Positions 41,507-51,254 are shown, numbered from the stretch's first letter. The stretch: 64,000 nucleotides of DNA from Candidatus Intricatilinea gracilis (GCA_016702605.1 JADJDQ010000021.1:620001-684000); one strand, 5' to 3'. Made by a program: numbers and translations. Notes: a model not told the origin generated them from the sequence alone.

Positions 41507-44401
41507 TCAGCGCACCAGCGTGGCCGAAGCGGGTGACGGCGTGCCGGTCACCGTGGTGGCGGCGTTGGTCCCGGTGGTGCTGACCACGCGGTAGCGGTAG
41601 GTGCGTGTCGGGTTGCTGGCGGCGACCGTGTTGGTGGCTGTCACACGGGTGCGACCGACCGTTGTGGCGACCTGGGCCCAGCCGGTGCTGCCGGCGGCAC
41701 AGGTGTCGGTGGTGGTCACCGTGCAGCGCTGCACGCTGTAGCCGCCGATGGCTCTCCGGTTGGCCGTTGCGGTGCCGGCCTGGGCCCAGCGAACCGTGAC
41801 GGTATTGCCGGTGCGGGTGAAGGTCGGCGCAGCCGTCACACCGGGGATGCCGCCCGGCACGGCCAGGACGGTTCCGGCGGTGCCAGCCGTGTTGCCGTTC
41901 ATGGCGGCCACCGAATATTCGACGATGGCATTGGCTGGGCGCGCTGAGTCGGTGAACGCTGCAGCATTGGCCGCGAGGGTGCCGACGGTGGCATACGCGC
42001 CATTGGTACGAGCGCCGGTGTTCGACAACGTGACGGTGCGGCGCTGCACGCGGTAGGCCGTTTCGCCGGTGCTGGCGTCGGTCCATCCCAGCACGGGCGG
42101 GTTGGCGGTGACTGCAGCGACTACCAGGTTGACCGGTGCTGCCAGGGTCACGACGGCGGCACCCGGCGTGACGCCGACCGACACAGCCGACTGCACCGTG
42201 GCAGCCCAGTTGCTCACGTCGACACGGTAGAAGTACTGCGTGCCGGATACCACGGTGCTGTCGACGAACGACGTCGAGCCTGCCGCGAGCACACCACTGA
42301 TTGCAGCGAAGCCGCCGGTCGCCGTGGTGCTGCGATAGACCTGGAAGCCGGTCTCGTTGCTCGAACGGTCCGTCCAGGCGACGGTGACCTGGGTCGCCGA
42401 GTTGGCAACCGGTGTGCCGATCTGTGCCGAGGTCGGCGCAGTCGGTGTGAGCAGGCCGGTGGCGCTGGTCGCCGCGGCACCGACATCACCACCACGCACG
42501 GGGATCACGCGGTAGAAGTAGGTGGCACCCGGGGCCGGCGGGCCGCTGGTGTCGACGATGCTGCGTGCCCCCGTGCCAGCAGCGGCAGGTGCCGTGGTGA
42601 CCTGGGTGAACGGCCCGGCGGCACTGGTGGCGCGCAGCACCTGGAAGCCGGTTTCGTCGGCCGAGTTGTCTGTCCAGCTCACCGTGATGGCGCGCTGGGC
42701 GCCCAGTGCAGCAGTGACCTCGGTAGCTGCCAGCGGCAGCGCCAGCGTGTTGCCGACCACCGCGGTCGAGCTCGCAGCCAGGGTTGCGTTGAACGCTTCG
42801 ACCTGGAAGGTGTAGCTTGTGCCGGCTGTGAGGCCGGTGATGACGGCGGTCGAGGCGTTCATGCCGGCCGAGCCGACCTGGGTGCGGGCACCGGTGGGGG
42901 CGATCGTGTAGATCCTGAAGCCCGATTCGTTGTTGGATGCGTCGGTCCAGCTCACCCGCACGCTGGTGCTGGTGGCTTCCGAGACCACCGGCGACAGGGG
43001 CGGGTTGATCGAGGTGGCGCTGAACACACTCACCTGGGCCGTGGCGCTGCCGCCGTTGCTCGAGTCGACGTGCACAACAGCCGGGGGAGCGGTCGTCACG
43101 ACCAGTTTGGTCGCCTGGCCGGCAGTGAATTCGCCGAACTCGCGCAGGGTGAGTGTGGGCGGTGTGCGCAGGTCGGCAGAGCTGGCGGTCACCGCAAGAA
43201 TGCCGGTGGCCGGATCGTAGACAGCCGACGCGATGTCGACGAAGTCCACCAGGTGCAGGTTGAGCGAAGTGGGGTCTGTGACCGGCAGGCCGGATGTATC
43301 CAGCGCGGTTTCGTTGGCCGACATGTTGACAAGAGGCGGCAGCAACAGGGCGTCCTGCAGCACCACACTGGTCGAGTCGATGCCGATCACGGCGCCGATG
43401 TCGAAGTCGGTGACTGCCGTGCGGTCCAGCAAGATTGCGCTGGGGATACGCGAGCTGGTGGCGGGGATGGTCGGCCCGTCGACCACACGCACCTCGGTGG
43501 TGGCCGTGCTGGTGGCGAAGGCGTCGATCTGACCGCTTCCGGCTGCCGAACGCGAGTAGGTCAGGCGAGTGGCGTTGAGCGGTGTCTGGGTCTTGCCGTC
43601 GTAGACCTTGCCCCACACCGTGAACAGCCGGGAGATCAGCCTGGTTTCACCCGCAGCACCGAAGCTGATGGCGGTGCCGTTCGGCGAAACGCCGGTGATC
43701 TCGACCGAATTGCGTCCGCAGGGACTACCCAGCACCTGCACCGGGGTGGCGGCGTCACCGACGTAGCCAGCCGGTGTCGGGCCGTTGGTTACCAGGAAAG
43801 GACCGACCGAGCCGGTCTGCACGGAGTTCGCCGTGAGGCCGCGGTCGACCGTCGAGAAGATGTCGCGTGAACCGGTAGCGCCCACGACAGTGAAGATTTC
43901 GGTGCCGTAGGGATGTTTGACGGTGTAAGTGCCGTCGGCCGGTGCATGCAGCACAAAACGCAGGCGCAGGAAGGGGAACTGGGTGCCGTCGAGCGGGCCG
44001 CCGGTGGCTGGGTTCTCGCCCAGGAAGGCGGTTTCCGCCGCCATGGTGGTCTTGAGGATGAGATTTCCGGCGCCGTTGTTCAGCAGGTTGTCGGCGGCCC
44101 AGTAGAAGGCCTCGCCACCCGAGCCGATCTGCAGCGAGAACGGATCGTTCGGCACGACCGGGTCGAAGGCGCAGACCGCCGCGTCCAGGCAACGCTGCAG
44201 GCTCAGGCCGGTCGAATCGGTGACGTATTCAGGAAAGCCGTTGATCGGGTCGAGCGGCCCGGACTGCACGGCCGTGGCGCCGCTGGTGGTGCTGGTGCCG
44301 GTGCCGACGATGTCGCACTGACCAACGGTCTGGGCGGTGGCGGTGGCGGCGTAGAGCTCGAGTGCCGAAGCAACCAGCGTGACGATGAGTTTGCGTTTCA
44401 T
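41507..44401 (-). CDS. Secreted protein with unknown N-terminal domain and five FN3-like repeats
   Basis: A 964-residue exported protein of unknown function. A signal peptide (MKRKLIVTLVASALELYAAT, cleaved near TAQT) precedes an N-terminal domain (about 25-330) that is clearly related to that of the next-door protein: shared blocks include the LQxC segment, CAFDPVVPNDPF, GGEAFYWAADN, FPFLRLR, GTYTVKHPYG, GPFLVTNGP and LGSPCG, with three cysteines in equivalent places. A linker region (about 330-470) follows, then five fibronectin type III-like modules starting near 470, 553, 648, 750 and 853, several with the WTD..S.ETGF motif. No sorting or RTX signal is visible, so the route across the outer membrane is unknown. 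It lies 16 bp after the paralogue, in one operon. Confidence 0.82.
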   Translation of the reverse strand: MKRKLIVTLVASALELYAATATAQTVGQCDIVGTGTSTTSGATAVQSGPLDPINGFPEYVTDSTGLSLQRCLDAAVCAFDPVVPNDPFSLQIGSGGEAFYWAADNLLNNGAGNLILKTTMAAETAFLGENPATGGPLDGTQFPFLRLRFVLHAPADGTYTVKHPYGTEIFTVVGATGSRDIFSTVDRGLTANSVQTGSVGPFLVTNGPTPAGYVGDAATPVQVLGSPCGRNSVEITGVSPNGTAISFGAAGETRLISRLFTVWGKVYDGKTQTPLNATRLTYSRSAAGSGQIDAFATSTATTEVRVVDGPTIPATSSRIPSAILLDRTAVTDFDIGAVIGIDSTSVVLQDALLLPPLVNMSANETALDTSGLPVTDPTSLNLHLVDFVDIASAVYDPATGILAVTASSADLRTPPTLTLREFGEFTAGQATKLVVTTAPPAVVHVDSSNGGSATAQVSVFSATSINPPLSPVVSEATSTSVRVSWTDASNNESGFRIYTIAPTGARTQVGSAGMNASTAVITGLTAGTSYTFQVEAFNATLAASSTAVVGNTLALPLAATEVTAALGAQRAITVSWTDNSADETGFQVLRATSAAGPFTQVTTAPAAAGTGARSIVDTSGPPAPGATYFYRVIPVRGGDVGAAATSATGLLTPTAPTSAQIGTPVANSATQVTVAWTDRSSNETGFQVYRSTTATGGFAAISGVLAAGSTSFVDSTVVSGTQYFYRVDVSNWAATVQSAVSVGVTPGAAVVTLAAPVNLVVAAVTANPPVLGWTDASTGETAYRVQRRTVTLSNTGARTNGAYATVGTLAANAAAFTDSARPANAIVEYSVAAMNGNTAGTAGTVLAVPGGIPGVTAAPTFTRTGNTVTVRWAQAGTATANRRAIGGYSVQRCTVTTTDTCAAGSTGWAQVATTVGRTRVTATNTVAASNPTRTYRYRVVSTTGTNAATTVTGTPSPASATLVR

Positions 44402-44417
44402 GGTTGGATGCTCCGGA

Positions 44418-45788
44418 TCAGTTGACGATGGTCACGGGCTTGACGGCCACGCCACCCTTGGACGACATCACGGTGACGGCGGCTGGCACGGCAGCCGAGC
44501 TGACCGTGGCCGTGCCTCCTGTCCAGGGTGTGGCAGGCAGGTGTTGCAGGGTCAGCACCGGCGCACCGTCCGCCCCTGAGCCGTCGTCGCTCGACGTGGC
44601 GCTGACGCGGAGGGTGCATTTGTTTTCGCCAGCGCCGGTGCAGGTCGCCACGGCCGACGAGATGACGACCATGTCCTTCAGGGACGTGGTCTGGGTGTTG
44701 GGCACCGACGGTCGGCCCGGGTCTTCGGCCCGTACGGTCACCACCTGCGGAAGCACCACAGGGGTCGGGCTGGGAACCGATGCATAGAAGCGGTTGCCAT
44801 CCTTGACCAGGGTGGTCACCACACCGTTGACCTCTGCGGTTGCCGAAGCAGCCTGTGAGGAACTGGTGCTGCCTTGCGCCATCACCGTGATCTTGTCTGC
44901 CCCGGCCGTGCGGGTGTAGAAGGCCGCGCCGATGCTCAGCGGCACTGCCGAGGTGGGGGCGAACTTGCCCTGCACGGTGAACAGCGAGCTGGTGAAGACG
45001 TTGGAGCCGTTGTTGATGTTGATCGGCGTCGTGCCGTCCAGGCCTACGGCCGTGACACGGATGAAGTTGGTGCCGCAGGGGCTGCCGGTCACCGTGGTGG
45101 GGGTGAGGCCGTCCCCGATGTAGTCGGCCGACACTGCGCCGCGGTTGGTCGGGATCAGGAAGGGCGCCACCAGGCCGGCATTGCTGGCGTTGGGATTGAA
45201 GGTGATGTCGATCGGCTCGCTGATTTCCATGCGGCTTTGCCCATTGCCTGGGCGCAGCAGGGTGGTGACGCGGTAGGTCTTCTTGCTCCACGGTGTCTCG
45301 ACCGTGTATTCACCCACTGCCGCCACGTTGATACGTGTGCGCAGGCGCTGGAACTGGGTTTCGAAGCCCGGCGCCGGTGGGTCACTGAGGAACGCCGACT
45401 CGACGCCCATCACGATGACTGCCGTGAGCGGGAAGGCGCCCGTGGTGGCGAAGGCGTTTTCCGCCAGGTACCAGAAGGCCTCGCCGCCGCGGGTGAGCTG
45501 GCTTGTGTAGGCATTGGCCGGATCGACCGGATCGAAGAAACAGGGCGGCGGGTTACCCAGTGCGTCGACGCTGTCGGTGCAGATTTGCAGACCGACGCCG
45601 TTCATGTCGACAACCCATTCCGAGAACGGGCCCGCCCATTTGACGTTCGGATCGGCCGGCTGGGTCATGAGCGGCCCGGCCGTGAAGGGTTTGGTCTGGT
45701 CGCTCGGGCACGCCATGGCCGTCAAGGAACTGGCGAGTGTCAACGAGACGACTGCAGCGGCGATACGAGATTTCTCGAGGATCATCAT
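44418..45788 (-). CDS. Secreted paralogue of the FN3 protein, unknown function
   Basis: A 456-residue exported protein starting with a signal peptide (MMILEKSRIAAAVVSLTLAS) behind a strong aaggag ribosome site. Residues 45-270 match the N-terminal domain of the neighbour: WVVDMNGVGLQICTD, CFFDPVDPANAY, RGGEAFWYLAEN, GEYTVETPWSK, APFLIPTNRG and TGSPCGTNFIRVT. The C-terminal half (about 290-456) looks like beta-rich Ig-like modules and contains a disulfide-capable cysteine pair (VATCTGAGENKCTL). It lacks FN3 repeats. I know no named family for the shared domain. It is first in a two-gene operon and is preceded by an unusually long gene-free region. Confidence 0.8.
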   Translation of the reverse strand: MMILEKSRIAAAVVSLTLASSLTAMACPSDQTKPFTAGPLMTQPADPNVKWAGPFSEWVVDMNGVGLQICTDSVDALGNPPPCFFDPVDPANAYTSQLTRGGEAFWYLAENAFATTGAFPLTAVIVMGVESAFLSDPPAPGFETQFQRLRTRINVAAVGEYTVETPWSKKTYRVTTLLRPGNGQSRMEISEPIDITFNPNASNAGLVAPFLIPTNRGAVSADYIGDGLTPTTVTGSPCGTNFIRVTAVGLDGTTPININNGSNVFTSSLFTVQGKFAPTSAVPLSIGAAFYTRTAGADKITVMAQGSTSSSQAASATAEVNGVVTTLVKDGNRFYASVPSPTPVVLPQVVTVRAEDPGRPSVPNTQTTSLKDMVVISSAVATCTGAGENKCTLRVSATSSDDGSGADGAPVLTLQHLPATPWTGGTATVSSAAVPAAVTVMSSKGGVAVKPVTIVN

Positions 45789-46747
45789 CTACTCCTTGAA
45801 ACAGGGCGGAGAGCCTGTGCAAAACCAACAAAAACGACGGCGACAAAACGCCCTGCCGACTTGGCGTCGGGCATCACAATCAACTTGTCTCAAACAGATG
45901 CCGCAGATCAGAAAACTGCGCCCGGCCCGGGCAGCATGCCGTGATTGCGTCAGATCACGCCGAGATCCGATCTCATGGGGCAGTGAAACAGTACCGACAG
46001 TCCGATGCGAGTGATCCGCAGCGGGCCAAGGTGAATGAGGCCAGGTTCGAACTGCAAATATGCGGCGCCAACTGTGACTTCAATCAATTCAGCAACCTTT
46101 GGAATCGACTCACTTTCTGACTGACAGGTCTGCAGTTTATGTGGTCGAAATGACTGCGCAAGCCTGCTTAAGGCGACTGCGAACGATTCCCATCGTTGCT
46201 GTGCTGAAAGTCTTAGGCTGCTTTAATCATTGAAACTTATGCCGAGAAAAGGCATTTTGTATACTTAAGGATAACGCAAGAATCTGGAATATGGGGGTTC
46301 TGCCCATACGCCAGGCGGCGTTACCCACAAGGGTCAATCTGCCCGCAAGTTCGCTGGACAGCCCCGCAATTCGTGCACTTGTCACTTGCGGCTGTGCTGC
46401 AGCGTGAGTAGGCGGCAGCAAGATGTCTGGTGAGAGGTGATTGCACGGATGGGCCATGTTCCCATGTTGCATCCGAATATTTCACATTGGTCAACAGCTG
46501 TGGTGTATTGCCGCAGGGAAAGTTTGGGCGGTACTTGTTGCCCTACGGCGACAAAGGTGAGCCGGCCTTACCGATGCAAATCACTCAACCATGACGTGAC
46601 CGCAAGACTTCAGGGGTGCTCCGGCACATGGGTCGGCCATCGACCTGCCGGTCAAGGGTCCGTGGATTCGCGTGCGTCCGGCAGGGGGCCTGGGCGCTGC
46701 CAGCCCGGCGCGAAACTGAAGCCCACGACAGCCGTCAGCCGCCCAGG
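45789..46747 (-). other. Long gene-free region upstream of the secreted-protein operon
   Basis: Nearly 960 bp without a supportable gene, in a window where gaps are usually below 250 bp. The part from about 46060 to 46600 is visibly more AT-rich than the surroundings. Small frames exist (for example 46227-46472, minus) but have no recognisable features. Visible structures include ccgac-gccaa-gtcgg near 45855-45875 and atgcc-gagaaaa-ggcat at 46239-46255, and an inverted repeat cagggcg/cgccctg flanking 45802-45855 in the leader of the first gene. It is likely to hold a regulated promoter and long 5' leader, or decayed DNA; I cannot decide. Confidence 0.5.
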
Positions 46748-48430
46748 TCACATGCCGACGTAGTTCGGTCCGCCGCCGCCTTCGGGTGTGACCCAGACGA
46801 TGTTCTGCGTGGGGTCCTTGATGTCGCAGGTCTTGCAGTGCACGCAGTTCTGGGCATTGATCTGCAGGCGCTGACTGCCCTTGTCGTCGATGAATTCGTA
46901 GACACCGGCCGGGCAATAACGGCTCTCAGGGCCACCGTAGATGGCCAGGTTGGTCTTCACCGGCACCGTCGCGTCTTTCAGCGTCAGATGCGCCGGCTGG
47001 TTTTCTTCGTGATTGGCATTGCTCATGAAGACCGAACTGAGGCGGTCGAAGGTGAGTATGTTGTCTGGCTTGGGATATTCGATCGGCGTACATTCGGCGG
47101 CCGGCCGCAGATAGGTATGGTCACCTTGTGTGCGGTGGATCGTCCAGGGCGGCGCCTTCATGCCCAGGCGTGGCAACAACCAGTGTTCGATGCCGGTCAT
47201 CACCGAGCCCACCGCCACACCTTTCTTGAACCATGACTTGAAATTGCGCGCCTGGTTCAGTTCGGCGTGGAGCCAGCTGGCCTCGAAGGCTGTCGGGTAG
47301 GCGTCGAGCACGTCGGCGCTGCGGCCCTGCGCCAGGGCATCGAAGATCGCATCGGCCGCCAGCATGCCACTCTTGATGGCGGCATGGCTGCCCTTGATCC
47401 GTGCTGCATTCAGGTAACCCGCGTCGCAACCCACCAGGGCTCCACCGGGAAACACGGTCTTGGGCAGCGACATCAGCCCACCCGCAGTGATGGCGCGTGC
47501 GCCGTATCCGATACGTTTGCCCCCTTCGATATGTGCGCGCACGGCCGGGTGGGTTTTCCAGCGCTGCATTTCCTCGAAGGGGCTGAGCCACGGGTTCTTG
47601 TAGTCGAGGCCGGTGACAAAACCCAGTGTGACCTTGTTGTCTTCCTGGTGATACAGGAAACCACCGCCGTAGGTGGCGTTGTCCATTGGCCAGCCGGCGG
47701 TATGTACCACCTTGCCGGGCTGTGCCTTGGCCGGGTCGATTTCCCAGAGTTCCTTGACGCCCAGTGCATAACCCTGCGGATCCTTGCCTTCGTCGAGTTT
47801 GTATCTGGCGATGAGTTGTTTGCCCAGGTGGCCGCGTGACCCTTCGGCAAACACCGTGTATTTGCCGACCAGTTCCATGCCGAGCTGGAAGCTGCCGTGG
47901 GGCTCGCCGTCCTTGCCGATGCCTTGGTTGCCGGTAGCCACGCCGCGCACCGCACCGGCTTCGGTGTAGAGCACTTCAGCTGCAGTGAATCCGGGAAAGA
48001 TCTCGACGCCCAGTTCCTCGGCCTGCGCGCCCAGCCATTTGGTCAGAAGACCCAGGCTGATCACGTAGTTGCCGTGGTTGTGGAAGCAGTTGGGGACCAG
48101 CCAGTCGGGCGTGCGGGTGGCGCCCGTGGGTGACAGGAACAACACGTCGTCGCCGGTGACGATCTGATTGAGCGGCGCACCCTTGTCCTTCCACTCGGGG
48201 ATCAGTTCGTTCAGTGCAATCGGGTCGATCACCGCGCCCGACAGGATGTGCGCGCCGGGCTCGGCGCCCTTTTCGAGCACCACCACGTTGACTTCACCAC
48301 CCCGGCTGGCCGCCAGCTGCTTGAGCCTGATGGCGGTCGACAGCCCGGCCGGTCCGGCGCCGACGATGACCACGTCGTATTCCATGGCCTCACGCGGGCC
48401 GAATTGCTCGAGGATGTCTTGCGCGTTCAT
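46748..48430 (-). CDS. Electron transfer flavoprotein-ubiquinone oxidoreductase
   Basis: Membrane-associated flavo-iron-sulfur protein passing electrons from acyl-CoA dehydrogenases via ETF to ubiquinone. FAD-binding VVIVGAGPAGLSTAIRLKQL is near the N-terminus, and the C-terminal ferredoxin-like part contains the [4Fe-4S] ligands (RYCPAGVYEF and NCVHCKTCDIKDP). At 560 residues with start MNAQDILEQFGP (48430) it is full length; in-frame ATGs at 48463 and 48493 are possible but add no family sequence. No ETF alpha/beta genes are adjacent. Confidence 0.95.
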   Translation of the reverse strand: MNAQDILEQFGPREAMEYDVVIVGAGPAGLSTAIRLKQLAASRGGEVNVVVLEKGAEPGAHILSGAVIDPIALNELIPEWKDKGAPLNQIVTGDDVLFLSPTGATRTPDWLVPNCFHNHGNYVISLGLLTKWLGAQAEELGVEIFPGFTAAEVLYTEAGAVRGVATGNQGIGKDGEPHGSFQLGMELVGKYTVFAEGSRGHLGKQLIARYKLDEGKDPQGYALGVKELWEIDPAKAQPGKVVHTAGWPMDNATYGGGFLYHQEDNKVTLGFVTGLDYKNPWLSPFEEMQRWKTHPAVRAHIEGGKRIGYGARAITAGGLMSLPKTVFPGGALVGCDAGYLNAARIKGSHAAIKSGMLAADAIFDALAQGRSADVLDAYPTAFEASWLHAELNQARNFKSWFKKGVAVGSVMTGIEHWLLPRLGMKAPPWTIHRTQGDHTYLRPAAECTPIEYPKPDNILTFDRLSSVFMSNANHEENQPAHLTLKDATVPVKTNLAIYGGPESRYCPAGVYEFIDDKGSQRLQINAQNCVHCKTCDIKDPTQNIVWVTPEGGGGPNYVGM

Positions 48431-48651
48431 GTGAAAGTCCGGTGTGTTCGTGTCAAAAATCATTCTAGCGGCCGGGGGCATTTCAAATAGCACGACCGTT
48501 CGATTTTGCTGGTGATGGCCTGGCGCCAGAGCTTCGGGCCACGTCGATCGACGCCCGAACAGCCGATCACGCGTGCTATCGTGACCGTCCGAACATTCAA
48601 CTACGACGCGCGTGTGGCCCGCCTCTTTGCTGCCCGCGCTGGAGCCAGAGC

Positions 48652-49434
48652 ATGAGTTACAGCATCGACCTTTCCGGGCGCGTTGCCCTGGTCACAGGGG
48701 CGTCCAGCGGCCTGGGTGCGCAGTTCGCGCGTACGCTGGCCAAGTCCGGCGCGGCGGTGGTGCTGGCCGGACGCCGCACCGACCGCCTCAAGGAATTGCG
48801 CGCCGAGATCGAGGCACATGACGGCGACGCCCATGTGGTCGAGCTCGATGTCACCGACGTCGACAGCATCAAGTCGGCCGTGGCCCACGCCGAGACCGAA
48901 GTCGGCACGCTCGACATCCTGATCAACAACTCGGGTGTGAGCACGACGCAAAAACTGCTCGACGTGACTCCCGAGGACTACGACTTCGTGATGGACACCA
49001 ACACCCGAGGCGCCTTCTTCGTGGCGCAGGAAGTCGGCAAACGGATGGTCGCGCGCGCGCGCGGCGCGGCACCGGGCACGTTCACGGGTGGGCGCATCGT
49101 CAACATCGCGTCGATGGCCGGCCTTCGGGTGCTGAGCCAGATCGGTGTGTACGCCATGAGCAAGGCGGCCGTCATCCACATGACCCGTGCCATGGCGCTC
49201 GAGTGGGGCCGGTTCGGCATCAACGTCAATGCCATCTGCCCGGGGTATATCGATACCGAGATCAATCACCATCACTGGAGTTCGGACGCCGGCCAGAAAC
49301 TCGTCAACATGCTGCCACGCAAACGCATCGGCAAACCCGCCGACCTCGACACCACCTTGATGATGCTGTGCGCCAACGAAAGCCATTTCGTCAATGGCGC
49401 CATCATTCAGGCCGACGACGGTTTTGGCATCTGA
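48652..49434 (+). CDS. SDR family oxidoreductase
   Basis: Classical short-chain dehydrogenase/reductase of 260 residues; substrate unknown. Cofactor loop TGASSGLG, the NNSG segment, catalytic Ser in NIASMAG and the YAMSK Tyr-Lys pair are present. The arginine pair in AGRRTDR after the second strand suggests NADP(H). Upstream lies a divergent ETF-QO gene, and the short distance to YceH (35 bp) suggests co-transcription. Similar enzymes in Burkholderiales sit near fatty-acid genes, but that is context only. Confidence 0.9.
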   Translation: MSYSIDLSGRVALVTGASSGLGAQFARTLAKSGAAVVLAGRRTDRLKELRAEIEAHDGDAHVVELDVTDVDSIKSAVAHAETEVGTLDILINNSGVSTTQKLLDVTPEDYDFVMDTNTRGAFFVAQEVGKRMVARARGAAPGTFTGGRIVNIASMAGLRVLSQIGVYAMSKAAVIHMTRAMALEWGRFGINVNAICPGYIDTEINHHHWSSDAGQKLVNMLPRKRIGKPADLDTTLMMLCANESHFVNGAIIQADDGFGI

Positions 49435-49469
49435 ACACCTGACGCCGGAATATTCTGCCGATCCTGCCC

Positions 49470-50132
49470 ATGAGTCTGCCCATCCTGTCACCTTTGCAAG
49501 CCCGCATCGTCGCGGTGCTGGTCGAAAAAGCCGCCACGGTACCCGATACCTATCCGCTGTCACTCAATTCGCTGGTGTCGGGCTGCAACCAGAAAACCGC
49601 GCGCGACCCGGTGATGAATGTGTCCGAAGCCGAGGTACTCGTCGAACTCGATCAGCTCAAGACGCTGAACCTGGTGTTCCAGCAAAGTGGCAACCGGGTG
49701 GCGCGGTATGAACACAACCTGGGCCGTGTGTTGTCCGTGCCGGGTGCCGCGGTGGCGCTGCTGGCCACGTTGATGCTGCGCGGGCCGCAGACCTCGGCCG
49801 AGTTGCGGACACACTGCGAGCGCCTGCACAAGTTTGCCGACATCTCGTCGGTGGACGGGTTTCTCGAAGAACTGGCCGAGAAATCTCCGCCGCGTGTCAT
49901 CAAGCTAGCCCGCGCCCCAGGCGCACGCGAGCCGCGCTGGGCGCACCTGCTGTGTGGCGAGGTGGCGATGGCCGTGTGGGACGACAGCGCCACGGCCTCG
50001 GTGGCGGCGGCCCAGGGCATCGATCTGGGTGAAATCGTCGCCATGCGCAGCGAACTGGCGCGTCAGGCCGGCGAGATTGCCGAGTTGCGCGCGCAGGTGC
50101 AGCGACTCAATAGTGAACTCGGATTGGCGTGA
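49470..50132 (+). CDS. YceH family (DUF480) protein
   Basis: Conserved winged-helix protein of unknown function (YceH/DUF480). The start LSPLQARIVAVLVEKAATVPDTYPLS and the segment SGCNQKTARDPVM are strongly conserved in the family, and a second winged-helix half follows (TLMLRGPQTSAELRTHCERL). The C-terminal ARQAGEIAELRAQVQRLNSE region is a predicted coiled coil, common in family members. Length 220 residues is normal. Confidence 0.93.
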   Translation: MSLPILSPLQARIVAVLVEKAATVPDTYPLSLNSLVSGCNQKTARDPVMNVSEAEVLVELDQLKTLNLVFQQSGNRVARYEHNLGRVLSVPGAAVALLATLMLRGPQTSAELRTHCERLHKFADISSVDGFLEELAEKSPPRVIKLARAPGAREPRWAHLLCGEVAMAVWDDSATASVAAAQGIDLGEIVAMRSELARQAGEIAELRAQVQRLNSELGLA

Positions 50133-50153
50133 GCGGCGGCGAAGGCGAAGGCA

Positions 50154-50573
50154 ATGCGATTCACGATTCCCGAGCACAAGAAACTCACGCACGAGATGAT
50201 CATCCCGATCCGCTGGGGTGACATGGACGCGATGGGTCATGTGAACAACACGATCTATTTCAGATACCTCGAGATCGTGCGCCTCGAATGGCTCGGTACC
50301 CTGGGTAACCTGCCCGCGCCGACGGGTATCGGCCCGGTCATCGTGAATGCCTTCTGCAATTTTTACAAGCAGCTCGAGTTTCCGGGGGACATATTGGCCA
50401 GGCACTATGTGTGCAACCCCGGGCGCACCAGTTTCGATACCTACATCACCCTCGAGCGGGCTGATGACCCCGGCGTGATCTACGCAGCCGGCGGTGCCAA
50501 GACGGTGTGGGTCGACTTTCCGAAGCAGAAATCGGTGCCCTTGCCCGACGCCGTGCGCGCGTTGCTCGACTGA
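50154..50573 (+). CDS. Hot-dog fold acyl-CoA thioesterase
   Basis: Predicted cytosolic thioesterase of the 4-hydroxybenzoyl-CoA thioesterase/YbgC type, 139 residues. The active-site segment WGDMDAMGHVNNTIYFRYLE is canonical (catalytic Asp and the HVNN loop). The substrate is unknown. It lies 21 bp after YceH, with a purine-rich ribosome site, so it is probably in the same transcript. Confidence 0.9.
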   Translation: MRFTIPEHKKLTHEMIIPIRWGDMDAMGHVNNTIYFRYLEIVRLEWLGTLGNLPAPTGIGPVIVNAFCNFYKQLEFPGDILARHYVCNPGRTSFDTYITLERADDPGVIYAAGGAKTVWVDFPKQKSVPLPDAVRALLD

Positions 50574-50693
50574 GCCTGCGAGCGAAGCACCGGCCGGCCG
50601 GCCCGGTGGTCGGCTGGCCTGTCGAGCGTCCGGTCGCGTGGCATCCGGCGGCGCAGGCCAAGTCCCGTGCCTCCCGGGCCTCCCAGGCCTCGC

Positions 50694-51254
50694 CTATTTG
50701 CCGCTCAGCAGCTTGTGCACCAGCTCGGCGGTGGTCGACGCCTCGTACTTGCGCATCAAGCGGGCCCGGTACACATCTACCGTGCGCGGGCTGATGACCA
50801 GGTGTTTGCCGATCTGCTTGCTGGTCAGGCCCTCGATCAGCAGCGCGGCGATCTCGCGCTCGCGCGCCGTCAGGTCACTCTTGACCGGGCGAAGCGCCGA
50901 CAGGTCCTCGAAGGCCCAGATGCCCGCCGCATGAGGCTGGCTCGGGTCGAGCGCTCGCCCGCTCACATGGCACCAGAACATCTCGGCGCCGCGTGGCCCG
51001 CCCAGGCGTTTCATCACCCGTTCGTCGGCATAACGACCGGTAGCGTCCAGGCTGGCCACGATGCGGGCGCCGGTGCGTTCGAACTCGTCGAAAGTGGGGT
51101 AGAGCACCTCGAAACTCTGGCCGATGAGTTGTTCACGCGCCGCGCCGAACATGGTCAGGAGCTGGCGGTTGCAGTCGACCATCTGGCGGTTGCGCGACAT
51201 GACCAGCCCGATGGGCGCCAGTTCGAAGGCCGTGCGGTAGTCGAGGTCGTTCAT
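50694..51254 (-). CDS. PAS-LuxR transcriptional regulator
   Basis: Regulator with an N-terminal PAS domain (residues 5-115; FELAPIGLVMSRNRQMVDCN) and a C-terminal LuxR/FixJ helix-turn-helix (LTAREREIAALLIEGLTSKQ, SPRTVDVYRARLMRKY). There is no receiver domain, so the signal should be sensed by PAS directly. It is divergent from scoAB with a 147-bp gap, and so is a likely regulator of that operon, as found for similar pairs in other betaproteobacteria (inference from position). Length 186 residues. Confidence 0.9.
   Translation of the reverse strand: MNDLDYRTAFELAPIGLVMSRNRQMVDCNRQLLTMFGAAREQLIGQSFEVLYPTFDEFERTGARIVASLDATGRYADERVMKRLGGPRGAEMFWCHVSGRALDPSQPHAAGIWAFEDLSALRPVKSDLTAREREIAALLIEGLTSKQIGKHLVISPRTVDVYRARLMRKYEASTTAELVHKLLSGK

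Noticed and set aside
46058..46080. Minus-strand TTGGCGCCGCATATTTGCA resembling a sigma-54 promoter.
   Set aside because: The distance between the GG and GC elements is 12 instead of 10 bases.
46227..46472. Small minus-strand frame of 81 codons in the large intergenic region.
   Set aside because: No ribosome site, no recognisable fold, and unusual composition; probably chance.
46500..46590. Stretch on the plus strand loosely resembling a c-di-GMP-I (GEMM) riboswitch, with ggcgacaaagg and ccggccttaccg.
   Set aside because: The conserved GACGCAAAGCC core and the pairing tetraloop-receptor elements are not present, and the strand is wrong for the downstream secreted-protein operon.
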